64,000 bases of DNA from Apricaphanius iberus (Eukaryota; Chordata; Actinopteri; Cyprinodontiformes; Aphaniidae). The stretch covers positions 62,001-126,000 of the forward strand of contig JAPXFQ010001681.1 in assembly GCA_028564705.1 (NCBI GenBank). Direction: 5' to 3'. Made by a program: the position numbers and the translations under genes. This document shows positions 51,301 to 59,510 of this stretch, piece after piece. Positions within the stretch are counted from its first letter, which is position 1. The number at the start of each line of letters is the position of its first letter. The notes beneath the pieces are model-generated. The model was not told the DNA's origin. It saw only the letters and a list, made by a program, of their open reading frames with translations, and did no database searches.

Positions 51301-54300
51301 AAAACTACTTGTTTAAATCGCTTTAGGCTCCTCCCACTTCTTTCACACATCATCTCACCTGGACTGATCAGCCTCTTTGTGCCGTGAGCTTTTCCCGGGG
51401 TCCGGCTCCTGTCCCCCAGGACTCTGGGTCCAGGTTTGGGACTCTGTTTGAGCCGGTCCCTGTCGGTCGGTCTCGTCCCGCTCTTGGTTCTGTCTCTGTC
51501 TGAAGCTTTGGACCTGTTCCTGCCTTGCTCTATGGCTGCGGCAGCCGCGGCTGCTGCGGAGGAGGCGGACCTGGTCGTGACTCTGTGCCTGTCCGGCGGC
51601 GTCGCTCCAGAACCAGGGGAGGCGTTCTTCTCCTGGGAGGCCTTAACGATCCGGTCTTTGCTCTTCCTCATCACCTGCTGCTCCTGCTGCTGCCACTTCT
51701 TACTGGCCGACTGCAGCGCCAGGAGGCGGAGCTGCAGCTCAGATAGCTCCTCCTCCTCCAGCTTCTCTGCAGGCTGAGAGGACACAGTTACAAGTTGTTA
51801 ATATCACACCGTAGGGGCTGACCTTTCACCCTGGATAACAAGTAGGACCTTGGCTGCAGCTATGTTTTACTGCATCTGGGTCGTTTTCATCACCACCGTA
51901 AGCAGCATCTATCCGAAGCTGAGCCTCTAAGATGCTCAAAAATTATCGACAATAGAGCCGAGTATCAATTCAAATTTCAAGAATCAATTAAATCCTGAGT
52001 CTCAAGAGTTAGAATCGATTATCACGAGCCGATCCAATCCGTTTCAATTTGATACTGCTGTGGGTCAATGCTAATAAAACTGTTTTTTGAGCTGTTACCT
52101 TAATATCCTGATTGTAATCTAATGACGGTAACCGGGTGGGGTTAAGCCTAGTTAATGCTTCTCCGTTTTGACGGAGACTGATTGACGCAGCGCCATTATC
52201 CGTCGACGCAAGGACGGAGGGAGTAGAGGTCCATTTTTTAACTATCCGTCTCCGTCAATGGCGAGCTTATGCATCTGATTGGTCACAGCCAGAAATTACT
52301 TCATCAGAACGGTGCTCTATAGTCGCTGTAATCAGTAGTTAATGCAGCGTTTGGCCACTACATGCTTTATGTTGAAAGGATAATTTATCTAATCTGCTGT
52401 TTTGGCGATTTTGAACACAAGGTGGTGTAGGAGAACAACAAAGGACAGAAAAAACAATATATTGCAATAAAGATGGCTAAGCACATGCCTCAGAATATAT
52501 GGCAATGTAGATTAGAGGCCATATTGCCCAGCTCTAGTTTATTAGTTTCCTGGTATCGGCGCATCCACAAGAGACAGTTTCCCCCACATCAGCGATGAGG
52601 CATATAAATGTGTTTGTTTTAATTTTCGATTAAAATTTAGAGAGAGAATCAGTGGGTGGATATATTGAGGGAAGAGGTATGTTGAGGCGTTGCGGTTTCA
52701 CTAATTTTGTGTATGTCTTTGAGTATTTTTTAATTTATTAGGTTTTTAATTTTGTGTGATGTATACAGTTTTTTGTACTGGCAGTGCCATGAAAAGCGCT
52801 TTAATAAATAAATAAATAAAGACTGATTTTTTTTTTTTTTTTTTTATTGTACTTGATATGGAGCTTCTGTCTGTGAGTTCAGTCTGTCACGCTGCTGCTG
52901 CATTACTCCCGTCTGTGTTCAGTGGGTTGTACCAGGCGTTATCAGTGCTCACCTTGTCGAGCGACATGGTCGACTCCTCGCTGGAGGCCGATGATTCGCT
53001 GCAACACACGCAGACATCCTGAGCTCCCTGCTTCTCCTCCCTGGAGGCCAACGATTCGCTGCAACACACGCAGACGACCTTCCGCTTCTCCTCGTGACCC
53101 GTTTCCTTAACGCCGGGTGCGTTCTGCGCCTCCTCCTCCTCCTCAGCTGCCACCACCTTTTCTTCAGGTTCTGCTGCCTCCGAACGTCCCGGTTCTGCAC
53201 CTGGTGACACAGAGCGACACTGACGTGAAACCCACCTGGGGGGAAGGCCGGGGTTCTGCTCTGCTGAATCCGGCTTGCAGACACAACGCCTCACGTATCA
53301 GAGTGGAACCCCAACTTAAAAGATGAACAGAAACATTTCCCGCTGTTCCACGTTCCCCAAACGTGCCGTCACCTCTCCTTAGGTAACCCGTGGGAATGAA
53401 CAGAGTTCTTCTGCAGCATCACACTCACCGTCAGCCCCTCCTCCTTCATCCTCCCCTTCCAGCTTCCTACGCAGCCCATCCAGTTCAGCCACCGTGGGAA
53501 GTTTATTCCGAAGCGGTTTGATGTTAAACGCCTGGAAAGCTTTCTTCTCATCCTTCTCCTGCTGCTCTGTTCCGACTGGACCTAGAGGGAGCTCTTCCGT
53601 TTGTTCAGGTACCAGTCTGACCTCCGCAGGAGGAGCAGTGGCGGCGGCGTCCACCGTGGCGGGAGAAGTTGCCGGCTCCAACGCCATGGTCTCTGCTTTG
53701 CGGATGCAATCAAGCTCCAGCTGGATCTGCTTGTACTTGGACAGCAGATCCTCGAAGCTCTCGTTCATACTGGGATCGGGTCTGGTGAAGTTTGGAGCCA
53801 CTTTCTTGACTCGGACCCTCGGCGGCTGCTTCTCTGAGGTTCTTGATAAGAAAAACGAATAATTTCATGATTGAGGGAAGGAGAAGTAGGAAAAAAAGGT
53901 TAGTTTCCCTGAAAATTGAGTTTCACTGAAATAATAACCTCACATTTTAACTTAATAACAATTAATCACACCGATTTTATCAAACCTACAGTAGCTCCTG
54001 ATTACATTAAGTTCTAATCTTCTGTCTGGGTTTAAGTAACAAACCTAATTAATTAATAAATATAAAAGATGGTAAATCTACTGCAGAAGTAGCATAGTAA
54101 CCCTGAATTTATTAGATGCGGATCTGAAAATTCTAACATAAATTTTAAATAAAAAAACCCTCGTTTCTTATAAAATCTGCTCTAAAACACGATCGAATCT
54201 GTCGCTGATTCGCTGTTGATTCATCTGAATTGTTCTGATCAAAGGGAAAACCAAACCCCTCTATACATCTAACAACCGGTTCAGATTCTGGTTAGTTCTA

Positions 54301-54930
54301 GCTGCTGTGTTAAACCTCAACCACCCGGATCGGTTCTGAACTGGTCCGGGTGTTCCCTGTAAACTCAATGAAGAACCTGTCAGGTCCATGAAGGATACGG
54401 TTCCTGGAGGGAGATCCGTGGATGTCAGCGGGTCCGGGTCTCCCATGTCCACCTCTGTTGTTCCCCCCCATTCCTCCTCCTCCTCGCCTCCAAGATCCCC
54501 GTCCCCCGTTCGGCATTACCCGATGCCGGAACCGTCCCAGGGCTCCATGGCTCCGCTCCCAGAAGTTGGACCGGTTGTTGGCATCTCCGTGAAGATCGAG
54601 ACCGAGCGGCGGCGGAAGCGGCATCCCGGGAGGCGGTGGGGCTGGAGGCCGGTCTGGCTGCCTTAGGTTCGGGGGAAAGGGGCCGTGAAGGTGTGTTCCG
54701 GGGTTGTAGGGCATGATGTGTCTGAAATCCTGCGGCGGGGGGCCCAGTAGAGACCGCAAGTTGTGCGGTGATTGGTGCGGCTTTCTCGGACGCGGCCTGC
54801 CGCCACCGCGGGGCCTGCGCCCCTCCCCCCGCCGCGGAGGAGCTCTCTCCTCGGTTTCATCATCGCAGATTTCTCCGTCCTCCAACTCCCCGTCCTCTGC
54901 TGTTGATCTACCGGTTGTTTTTGAAGTCAT
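24351..54930 (-). CDS. zfc3h1: Zinc finger C3H1 domain-containing protein (PAXT scaffold), complete, 35 coding exons
   Basis: Nuclear scaffold that in mammals links the MTR4 helicase and PABPN1 to the exosome and retains polyadenylated RNAs for decay. Exons: 54399-54930, 53429-53833, 52953-53200, 51359-51773, 50912-51123, 50708-50831, 50535-50629, 48760-48951, 47981-48139, 47761-47898, 45882-46000, 45668-45796, 45413-45587, 45186-45314, 41721-42344, 41526-41632, 39188-39319, 38984-39105, 38761-38862, 38541-38669, 35931-36105, 35668-35854, 35397-35585, 33138-33375, 32952-33057, 30981-31179, 30794-30888, 30608-30715, 29739-29843, 29498-29651, 29299-29399, 29108-29209, 28914-28953, 25879-25941, 24351-24461. 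They sum to 6,261 nt (2,086 residues; human 1,989) with consistent phases. Seen: N-terminal GELEDGEI acidic motif, [15 protein letters not shown], a [15 protein letters not shown] coiled coil, proline-rich plus acidic [14 protein letters not shown], the CCCH finger (C1297, C1305, C1310, H1314), then HAT/TPR-like helices to the C-terminus. Exon 2's acceptor is the least certain border. Confidence 0.96.
24690..25505 (+). repeat. L2-type LINE 3' tail, split by a Tc1-derived insertion
   Basis: Left part (24700-24880) has GGCAGATGGCC..GGTTCTGGTTCTATTGGA and CTTCTTCCTCTTAAAAGGGAG; right part (25425-25500) has GTAAAGTGCCTTGAGATGACTTG and GGCGCTATATAAATAAGC. Both belong to the 3' region of fish L2-like LINEs, and a similar end occurs at 47690-47738. 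The piece between is the element at 24971-25411. In the last intron of zfc3h1. Confidence 0.65.
24971..25411 (+). mobile_element. Internally deleted Tc1-like element (441 bp)
   Basis: Ends CAGTGGGCAAA and TTTGCCCTACTG are inverted, with TA on both sides (24969-24970 and 25412-25413). The interior still encodes a piece of a Tc1 transposase N-terminal HTH on the plus strand ([11 protein letters not shown]...[17 protein letters not shown], then FGVIIRKW), but the catalytic part is gone. It split the L2 tail. Confidence 0.75.
25845..25864. repeat. (GT)n microsatellite downstream of the zfc3h1 exon 34 donor
   Basis: GT-repeat on the plus strand, CA-repeat in the transcript, starting about 14 nt after the 5' splice site of exon 34 (donor 25878/25877). 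Confidence 0.75.
25942..26649. other. zfc3h1 intron 33, right part
   Basis: Intronic sequence between exon 34 and the Tc1 element. Short open frames only; nothing recognised. Confidence 0.35.
26650..28262 (-). mobile_element. Tc1-like (DD34E) transposon with long terminal inverted repeats, inactivated
   Basis: About 1.6 kb. The two ends are inverted over roughly 280 bp (left: CAACAAAAATATAAACGC...TTTCTGCTCCCATTTTTCATG; right: the complement, down to GCGTTTATATTTTTGTT), an IR/DR-type arrangement. Exact tips are blurred by mutations. It carries a broken transposase on the minus strand and lies in zfc3h1 intron 33, in the same orientation as the gene. Confidence 0.85.
26965..27978 (-). pseudogene. 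Broken Tc1-like transposase
   Basis: Reading starts at ATG 27978 ([20 protein letters not shown], an HTH-type start) and stops at 27508 right after the first catalytic Asp (LFTD then TAA in place of a glutamate codon). The C-terminal part is open at 26965-27273 and holds the second Asp in QQDNARPH and the Glu in SPDMSPVE, 34 residues apart, so the ancestor was DD34E. The middle (27274-27507) has further frame changes. It cannot make a transposase. Confidence 0.85.
28263..28913. other. zfc3h1 intron 33, left part, with a MITE end
   Basis: Includes an AT-rich piece ending ACCGGTATACCGCCCAGGCC (about 28375-28462), typical of the terminus of a non-autonomous DNA element; its partner end is not clear. 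A C-run is at 28888-28898, beside exon 33. Confidence 0.4.
29275..29296. repeat. GT-rich microsatellite abutting the zfc3h1 exon 31 donor
   Basis: Reads CA-rich in the transcript and starts within 2-3 nt of the 5' splice site (donor 29298/29297). One interruption. Confidence 0.7.
29844..30607. other. zfc3h1 intron 28 with MITE-like sequence
   Basis: About 29905-30500 opens TAGGGCTGGGCAATATGG, the terminus of a widespread fish DNA-element family, and includes TATCCCACAATGCAGCAG. A matching right end is not clear. No coding sequence. Confidence 0.45.
31263..31678. repeat. MITE-like repeat, GGGCTGGGC family (copy 1)
   Basis: Ends GGGCTGGGCGATC and CACATTGCCCACCC are inverted. The interior (ACTACTTGGACTTCCATAGCTCAGA, TTTTAC.AGGATACTTTGCAGCTT) is shared with 49715-50296. 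Lies in zfc3h1 intron 25. Confidence 0.6.
31801..31880. repeat. 15-bp tandem repeat (GGTTTTATTTATATT)n
   Basis: Three near-perfect units followed by two decayed ones in the same intron as the MITE above. Confidence 0.7.
31881..32951. other. zfc3h1 intron 25, right part
   Basis: AT-rich intron with no recognised element or exon. Confidence 0.35.
33530..33727. repeat. MITE-like repeat, family B (copy 2, short)
   Basis: Starts GGAATGTAAGAAAATATCGA and ends TTGCCAATACACATCC, like the copy at 10743-11162. The interior has repeated CCGTGATA.AT motifs. Confidence 0.5.
33785..34831. mobile_element. Non-autonomous PIF/Harbinger-like element carrying a histone-type 3' stem-loop
   Basis: 1,047 bp. 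Inverted ends CGGTGTGTCCGCACCAAACG and the complement at the right end, flanked by TTA on both sides (33782-33784, 34832-34834), the TWA target of PIF/Harbinger. Secondary inverted blocks follow (GCGACAGGAGCGACT / AGTCGCTGCTATCGC). No transposase. The interior is GC-rich, unlike the intron, and contains the stem-loop listed next. In zfc3h1 intron 23. Confidence 0.75.
34343..34358 (+). promoter_or_regulatory. Histone-mRNA-like 3' stem-loop inside a transposon
   Basis: GGCTCT-TTCA-AGAGCC, a perfect 6-bp stem with a 4-nt loop, followed at once by ACCCA, as in metazoan replication-dependent histone mRNAs, and preceded by ACAACAAC. The third loop base is C where U is usual. A purine/A-rich stretch that might be a decayed downstream element is weak. 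About 270 bp upstream, a segment ending GGGGGTTTGGTGAG faintly resembles the 3' end of a histone H4 gene, but no histone frame is readable. Confidence 0.5.
34835..35396. other. zfc3h1 intron 23, left of the Harbinger-like element
   Basis: Starts with TTCACACCTGATAG-type sequence that could be another element end. No coding sequence. Confidence 0.35.
36106..37223. other. zfc3h1 intron 20, left part
   Basis: AT-rich with an A-run at 36735-36746. No recognised exon or element. Confidence 0.35.
37232..38041 (-). mobile_element. hAT element, non-autonomous, with perfect 8-bp target duplication
   Basis: Begins TAGGGATTCTCC and ends GGAGCACCCCTA; the flanks GTCAAAGG at 37224-37231 and 38042-38049 are identical. 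810 bp. It still encodes an N-terminal piece of a BED-finger transposase on the minus strand. The inner sequence repeats CGAT-rich motifs near both ends (CCGATCA on either side). In zfc3h1 intron 20. Confidence 0.85.
37419..37790 (-). pseudogene. hAT transposase fragment (BED zinc-finger region)
   Basis: 123 open codons. The stretch [19 protein letters not shown] is the distal half of a BED zinc finger (the H-x5-H pair), followed by a spacer and the segment [18 protein letters not shown], which is found just after the BED finger in ZBED-like hAT transposases. The finger's first cysteine pair is not readable in this frame, and the RNase H-like catalytic region is missing. A relic, not a working gene. 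Confidence 0.8.
39765..40420 (+). mobile_element. Degenerate LINE 3' fragment
   Basis: On the plus strand, frames with changes read SSKYLGV, then CSGLWGHLE...FLKTF, then [12 protein letters not shown], the C-terminal part of fish LINE reverse transcriptase proteins. A 3' UTR follows with the AATTTCCC..GTGGGAC.ATA block (40384-40408) typical of such tails. Frames are broken. The clade is unsure (Rex1/L2-like). Confidence 0.5.
40520..41215. repeat. MITE-like repeat, family A (copy 2)
   Basis: Opens GGGCTGGACGATAATTCGATA and ends TCGTATCGGATGGATCAACCCCAT. Long matches to 9930-10390 in the first part; the centre (GGTCAAATCTGGGACGAATTGATTGAAATAAA) also resembles the 31263 and 49715 copies, so the families are related. 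Confidence 0.55.
42345..45185. other. zfc3h1 intron 14
   Basis: Contains the hAT relic at about 42590-43260. The part around 44060-45060 (with CACACTGGACCTGAAGCAACTTGG and CTCCATTCTTCCTCCAGATTC) has the look of a dispersed repeat, but I cannot name it. The remainder is AT-rich and featureless. Confidence 0.4.
42590..43260 (+). mobile_element. hAT (ZBED-like) transposon relic
   Basis: Plus-strand frames with shifts read [14 protein letters not shown] sequence (AATATGCAAAGTTTGCAGAAAA), then [18 protein letters not shown] and [14 protein letters not shown]...[13 protein letters not shown] stretches, the region after the BED finger in ZBED-type hAT transposases. Frames are broken and the catalytic core is absent. 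A possible right end reads GGCCATCACATCCCTAA. Confidence 0.5.
46040..47738 (+). mobile_element. L2-type LINE, 5'-truncated and decayed, in zfc3h1 intron 10
   Basis: Frames broken by indels follow an L2-like reverse transcriptase in order: [13 protein letters not shown] (46068), [21 protein letters not shown], TQLYLS-like, [19 protein letters not shown] (46365), [18 protein letters not shown], [21 protein letters not shown] (47260) and LLWNQLPV. The 3' end closes on CTATAAATAAGCTGAACGGAA (47718-47738), the same tail type as at 25480. The YADD catalytic box is not cleanly readable. Antisense to zfc3h1. Confidence 0.8.
48280..48520 (+). mobile_element. LINE reverse-transcriptase C-terminal fragment
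   Basis: The plus strand reads [23 protein letters not shown], then [15 protein letters not shown] and [17 protein letters not shown] frames, the region after the reverse-transcriptase domain in jockey/L2-like LINEs. Short, frameshifted, in zfc3h1 intron 8. Confidence 0.6.
48952..50534. other. zfc3h1 intron 7
   Basis: Contains the GGGCTGGGC-type MITE at 49715-50296. The rest (48970-49700) is AT-rich without recognised features. Confidence 0.45.
49715..50296. repeat. MITE-like repeat, GGGCTGGGC family (copy 2, with internal duplication)
   Basis: Ends GGCCTGGGCAAC and CACATTGCCCAGCTC are inverted. The interior block ACTTGGACTTCCATAGCTCAGAGTGAA...TTGTTTTAC occurs at about 49795 and again, diverged, at about 50078, so the element carries a partial duplication or is two nested copies. 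Confidence 0.55.
51774..52952. other. zfc3h1 intron 3
   Basis: Contains the Harbinger-like fragment (52146-52450), an element end CATATTGCCCAGCTCTAG at about 52519 and an (AATA)n plus poly-T tract at 52803-52848. Otherwise featureless. Confidence 0.45.
52146..52450. repeat. Fragment related to the Harbinger-like element at 7889
   Basis: Opens AAGCCTAGTTAATGCTTCTCCG and shares GATTGACGCAGCGCCATTATCC, GCATCTGATTGGT and TGGCGATTTTGAACACAAGG with the left part of 7889-8955. The right end is missing. Confidence 0.5.
52953..53200 (-). CDS. zfc3h1: zfc3h1 exon 3 with tandem 60-bp duplication (CVCC motifs)
   Basis: Part of the zfc3h1 coding sequence, listed for its odd content. The stretch beginning CTGGAGGCC at 52981 recurs at 53041 with a period of exactly 60 bp. 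The protein therefore carries [14 protein letters not shown] and [14 protein letters not shown] in tandem after a run of glutamates. I do not recall such cysteine motifs in the human protein. The frame is kept and the splice phases (1 in, 0 out) fit its neighbours. Confidence 0.85.
53834..54398. other. zfc3h1 intron 1
   Basis: AT-rich, no element recognised. The first coding exon remains open a further 88 nt past its donor, so an unspliced or retained-intron product would end soon after. Confidence 0.5.
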
Positions 54931-55165
54931 ATCGGGGGGAGCGTGGTGATAGCGGGCTGTGGGTCAATGGGCGACTGCTGAGGAGCTGGGTTCTCCTGTT
55001 CTTCTGTCTCTGCTCCGGTTCTACTCGGTTAGCTCAATGCTACCTACTGAACTGCTAATCCAAACTATCGCGATACAGGCAGGTTCTGCGAGACTTCAGC
55101 TTCCTGGACGTTGACGGAAGGAAGATACCTTGCTTTCAGCTGCTGCTGGGATACTAGAGCTAGCT
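54931..55165 (-). promoter_or_regulatory. zfc3h1 5' UTR and proximal promoter region
   Basis: Only about 235 bp separate the start codon from the LINE insertion. There is no TATA box. TATCGCGATA (55065-55074) and TCTCGC on the transcribed strand (about 55088-55094) are CpG-containing motifs of the kind found in housekeeping promoters. The CpG-rich zone runs on into exon 1. Confidence 0.45.
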
Positions 55166-55753
55166 AATAACTATATTTGTAAAATATTTAAATCCAAGCT
55201 ATTTCATAATTTTAAACAAAATGAAAAAATAAGACACTATAGTGATAAAATAACTAACAAATATATTAAGTTTATGAAATGGCCAATACCTCCTAAAGTG
55301 AAAGAATTGCAATTCAAAATAATAAATGGTTACTACCCAAAAGCAGTAATGCTCAAAAAAAGATTTGGCTTTGTGGTGGAGCCATGTGTGTTCTGTTCCA
55401 AGGAAGAAGAGACTACTGAACATTTGTTTTTCTCTTGTTCAGTGTTAAGAGCATTTTGGCAAGACGTTGTACATTGGCTGAAAAAAAAAAGGAGGAAAAT
55501 TACACATCAAAACTTACAGCAAATTCTATTTGGTAATGATGACCTTCCAAAAGAACTTTTCAGACTTTCTAATATCATAATAATTATGGACAAATACTAT
55601 ATTCATAAAAGAAAATGGCAAAACAAAAACCCATCCCTAATAGTGTACAAAATTGAACTGAGGGAATTTTTTGCTTCTCTGAAACTACTGAAACACTCAA
55701 GTAATATAATTTACTCTCTATGTGAAGATGTCTCTGAATATTTGTCATTCTGA
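55166..55753 (+). pseudogene. LINE ORF2 C-terminal fragment (zinc-knuckle region)
   Basis: Open to the stop. Contains WPIPPKVKELQFKIINGYYP and the cysteine/histidine cluster CVFC...EHLFFSC (C-x2-C, then H-x4-C) found near the C-terminus of L1-type ORF2 proteins. Upstream codons in the same frame (from 55130) are host sequence and not part of the element. The endonuclease and reverse transcriptase are missing, so it is inert. Confidence 0.85.
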
Positions 55754-55982
55754 TTTGTAAAGCTTCCATGTAACTGTACTATAAGAGTATGATGACTGAA
55801 GAAAATTTATGGCTTACCTGTTGGACTAAAGTGCCTTTTTTTAAAATGTTATTTATTCTTATTTTTATTTTCTTTGTCAGAACGTTGTTTTATCGAACTG
55901 TTGTTTGTTGTTCATTTATATCTCCCTTCGAGAGATTTTGTATATTCTTTGCTGTAAAAAATGTGTTAAATAATTAAAAAAA
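55166..55982 (+). mobile_element. 5'-truncated L1-clade LINE with 15-bp target duplication
   Basis: The flanks ATACTAGAGCTAGCT (55151-55165) and ATACTAGAGCTAACT (55983-55997) differ at one base, a clear target-site duplication. The insert ends in an A-rich tail (AATAATTAAAAAAA). It encodes the last about 195 residues of an L1-like ORF2, ending at TGA-type stop 55751-55753. Divergent from zfc3h1, just upstream of it. Confidence 0.85.
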
Positions 55983-55997
55983 ATACTAGAGCTAACT

Positions 55998-57539
55998 TTT
56001 TTAAATAAAAAAATTATTTATCTAATTTAAAGTTTGACATTTAACTCTAATATTGATATTTTTGTATAATTTGTTTTTTATATGTTTGAAATAGGTAGTT
56101 ATTTCATTCATTCACTCATTCATCTGCTGGTTGCAACACAGGCTAAACCTGATAATCAGTCACTGTGAATGGTTAATCCATTCCAACACTGCATTAACAT
56201 TTTGACTGACAGGTCAGGCTGAGCTGTGTGTGACTGATTTAATGTGAAAATGAACTGACAGAGGGCAAGTAAACATAGTGTATACCTCCCCATTCATCTT
56301 CTCCACAGTGCACTCTTCTTCTCTTGCGGAGGACACCTCTATCACTGGTCGCATAAAGGACAACGATGAGAGCACAAGGTGGAAGAGGGACTTGTGCAGG
56401 TATAGGGTCAGCAAAACAGCAGCTAACACCTCTGCAGACTCCACACATCCTGGACACTTCAGACTGGTGTTACAGAGCGCTATTTGCAAAACAAAACCCA
56501 AACCCCCCATAGAGGATTGTTTCTTCTCCCAGCCTGTCTGTCTGATGAACTATTGAAGATCTTGCAGCCAGAGCAGTCGCCTACTGTACTGTAAAAACAA
56601 CATAGACCTACTGGCATTATTGAGCCCCCTTTTCTGATAATAAGAAAGAATAGAAAATATCGCTGCAAATGCATGGCTATATTGTTCCTTTATTTTCTTT
56701 AAAGTTTATATATATTCATTCTTGATGTCTATGTGCTGTGAGGAACTTTGGAAAAGTAAAATTCCTTGTTTGCTCACACAATATTTGCCAATACAGCTGA
56801 TCAGTTCATTACATATCACAGCTGTGTCCCATTTTGATGTTGAGGTTAGAATTTTGCCAATTAATTGTCGCAACTTCAGATTCTGAAATTTCAACAAGTC
56901 TTTTAAAGTCTAGTCCAGTACTTTCAGTTAAGAAGTTTTGATTTGTGTTTACTAAATAAATAATCTCCTCTGGATAAATCTGTCCTTACAACAAAAGTTT
57001 TTGCAGCACCAACCAAAGCAGCCTTACCATTACGCATGATTCGGCTTCTTTCTGACTTGCTCCATGACTCCAAACTTCAGTTGTTTTTTAGTTTCTCTAA
57101 ATCTTCTTTACCTACTGACTTTTACCGGTGTTTTCCAAATTATGGTGACCTCCCCACTCGCTGATGAAGTCATTACAAGCTGGATATGAACCTCTACTGG
57201 TCTCTTCCTCTACTCGCACCTTTTTTTGGTTTCATCTCTGTGGGTGTAAAACAAGTTTTGTATCTGACTTGCTTCTTTTTCAAATATCCTGGTTATAATT
57301 TATTTTTATGAAACCACTACTAGTCCACCAGTCTGACCAGGAAAGGCAAAACCACTTTATTTGTTTTTGAACAGTTTGAACAATGAGGGAATTCAATGTA
57401 CTCTGCATGGTTCAGAGAGAATCAGAGTTGTTGCATTAAATTCAACACTAGAGACAAAAAACATGTGACATATTTAAAAACATATGAGATTCCACTATTG
57501 TTACTACTGTTGTTTCTACTGTTAAGTTATGGGAGAGTA
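55998..57539. other. Intergenic region upstream of zfc3h1
   Basis: About 56320-56780 looks like a LINE 3' end on the plus strand (frame ending SQPVCLMNY, then a UTR with TGTGAGGAACTTTGGAAAAG.AAATTCC). The stretch 56940-57300 is moderately GC-rich but unrecognised. Confidence 0.4.
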
Positions 57540-58402
57540 TTAGATTTCAATCCCACTCCCATGAATTAATTTAATTAAAAATAGCTTAATTTATTCCAAA
57601 GTCTCTGCTAAATTACCTAAATTAGAAATTGGAAAATTTAAATTATTATTGAGAAAACAATGTAATCACCAATTTATTAAAAATGCACTTAAAACAATTT
57701 TATTCACAGACTTTAATAATCCTGGGAGGGTGGGTTTACTAGATTATACTGTACCAATAGATAATATTTACAGCTACCTTCAATGGCCGATCCCCCCCAA
57801 GGTAAAAGAAATACAATTTAAGATTTTAAATAATTACTACCCTGTATCAGAAACCTTAAGTAGACGATTTAAATTTGAATTGGAGCCATGTTTTGTGGAG
57901 AAAAAGATCAAACATGAATTCACCTGTTTTTTTATTGTCGAGTCACCTTATCTTTTTGGAAAGAAATTATCACCTGGTTTAAAATTGGCCATAACATTGT
58001 ATTAGATCCTCTACAAACCCTAATTTATGCTGATAGTATACCCCAAAAATATCAGAAACATATAAAGATAATTTTTAGTTTAGGCAAATATCACCTGCAT
58101 TGTAAGATATGGAAACATTTTCTGCCTACTGCTGTTGGTTTTAAAAAAGAACTTAGAAAATATTTCCCGTGTCTGAATCGGTTATCAGCAAAAAATCCAT
58201 CTGGGGAAAAATTACTGAAATGCACTGAAACATGGCTCCTGCCCCCTTAACGAACTATTGATATGAAAGCCTTACATTACGAAGAGAGTATAACCCCTGT
58301 ATATATTTTTTACTTTCTTTGCTTGTTTTTTATTTGCTAATTTGTTTTATTCTTTGATGGACTGGCGACTTGTGATTTGTTAATAAAGTAAAAAAAAAAA
58401 AA
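57540..58402 (+). mobile_element. Second 5'-truncated L1-clade LINE fragment
   Basis: Encodes QWPIPPKVKEIQFKILNNYYP and the following region of an L1-like ORF2 (57649-58005), then frames broken by indels, and ends in an A-run at 58389-58401 after AATAAAGT. Same family as 55166-55982, but an independent and older copy. The left boundary is approximate and no target duplication was found. Confidence 0.75.
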
Positions 58403-59417
58403 TAACTGTGAAGGCTAAGTAGAGACTCCAGCTCCATTAATAACCAGATGCCTTCAGTTTGAAAAAAAGTAATGGCAAAACAAACTCCATGGAATAAAAG
58501 CACTCACCCTGCCAGTTTTCAGCCGTTTTAACACAGCCTCTACAGTCGTTGATGTTCTGTATAACCTGCCACAGCCTTTGAGGAAATTAATGAGCTTATT
58601 TAATGACGTATATGATGCAGAGATCTGGGTGGCTTGTAAACTTCATGATATGTTGGCAAAGGACGCAGTAGAGGCCATTCTTGTCTTGAACTGATCTTGA
58701 AAAGACTACAAATGCTTTCTTCAGCTCTAGAATAGACTATTGTGAGGATCTTTGTGTCAGTTGTCTGTCAAGAGGCCTTAGAAATGATGATCTAACATTT
58801 TGAATCCTTTTTAAATGGTTTGTCCAGATGTGTTCACATCACATCCTTCATTTCTTCTCTCCACTGTTCATTTCAGAATAGATCTAAAAAAATTTGTCAG
58901 ATTTTAAAACCCCTAATGGGTTTTACTAATTTGTAGAGTTTTGGGTGTAAATCAATAATCATCCCAGTTCTTTCCGAATGTTGAAAGAACCTAATATAAA
59001 CATTGGTGTGACGGGACCCCATTGGCTGTCTGGTTGGTTGGGTGAATGAATGAATGAATGAAGTTCATGCAAATAAATTATTATTATTAAATTTCTCACA
59101 AATAAAGGGAGAATTGTTGGTTATTTGTACTTCAAGGAATATCTAATAAAAAAGATAACATACCGAAAAGAACTTAATGAATCTCTTCTATGTTTATTAT
59201 AAACACAAAGTAAAGAACAGGCTTTGTATTTCCAGATCACATTGTAATTATTAGTCCTTTAAAAAGCACAGTTTGAATTAAGTTTTTGACAAAAACCGAA
59301 AAAAAATGAAATAATCTATTAAACTTATTCTGTGAGATTAAAAATTCCAATCGAAAACATGCAGTGGTTAATCATCTTAAAATAACAAATCACATGTTTT
59401 GTTTCAGTGATAAAAGT
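58403..59417. other. Intergenic, 3' of the GIMAP-like gene
   Basis: No gene recognised. A (GAAT)n tract lies at 59043-59061. Confidence 0.4.
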
Positions 59418-59423
59418 TTTATT
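59418..59423 (-). terminator. Poly(A) signal AATAAA of the GIMAP-like gene
   Basis: A perfect AATAAA on the minus strand about 90 nt after the stop codon at 59511-59513. Confidence 0.7.
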
Positions 59424-59510
59424 ATTTAAAATTACTATCCACTGACAGCTAAATATATCACTCACTTTCATCATGGTTATTTGCAGATGTTTCCATGCAG
59501 ATTATTATCA

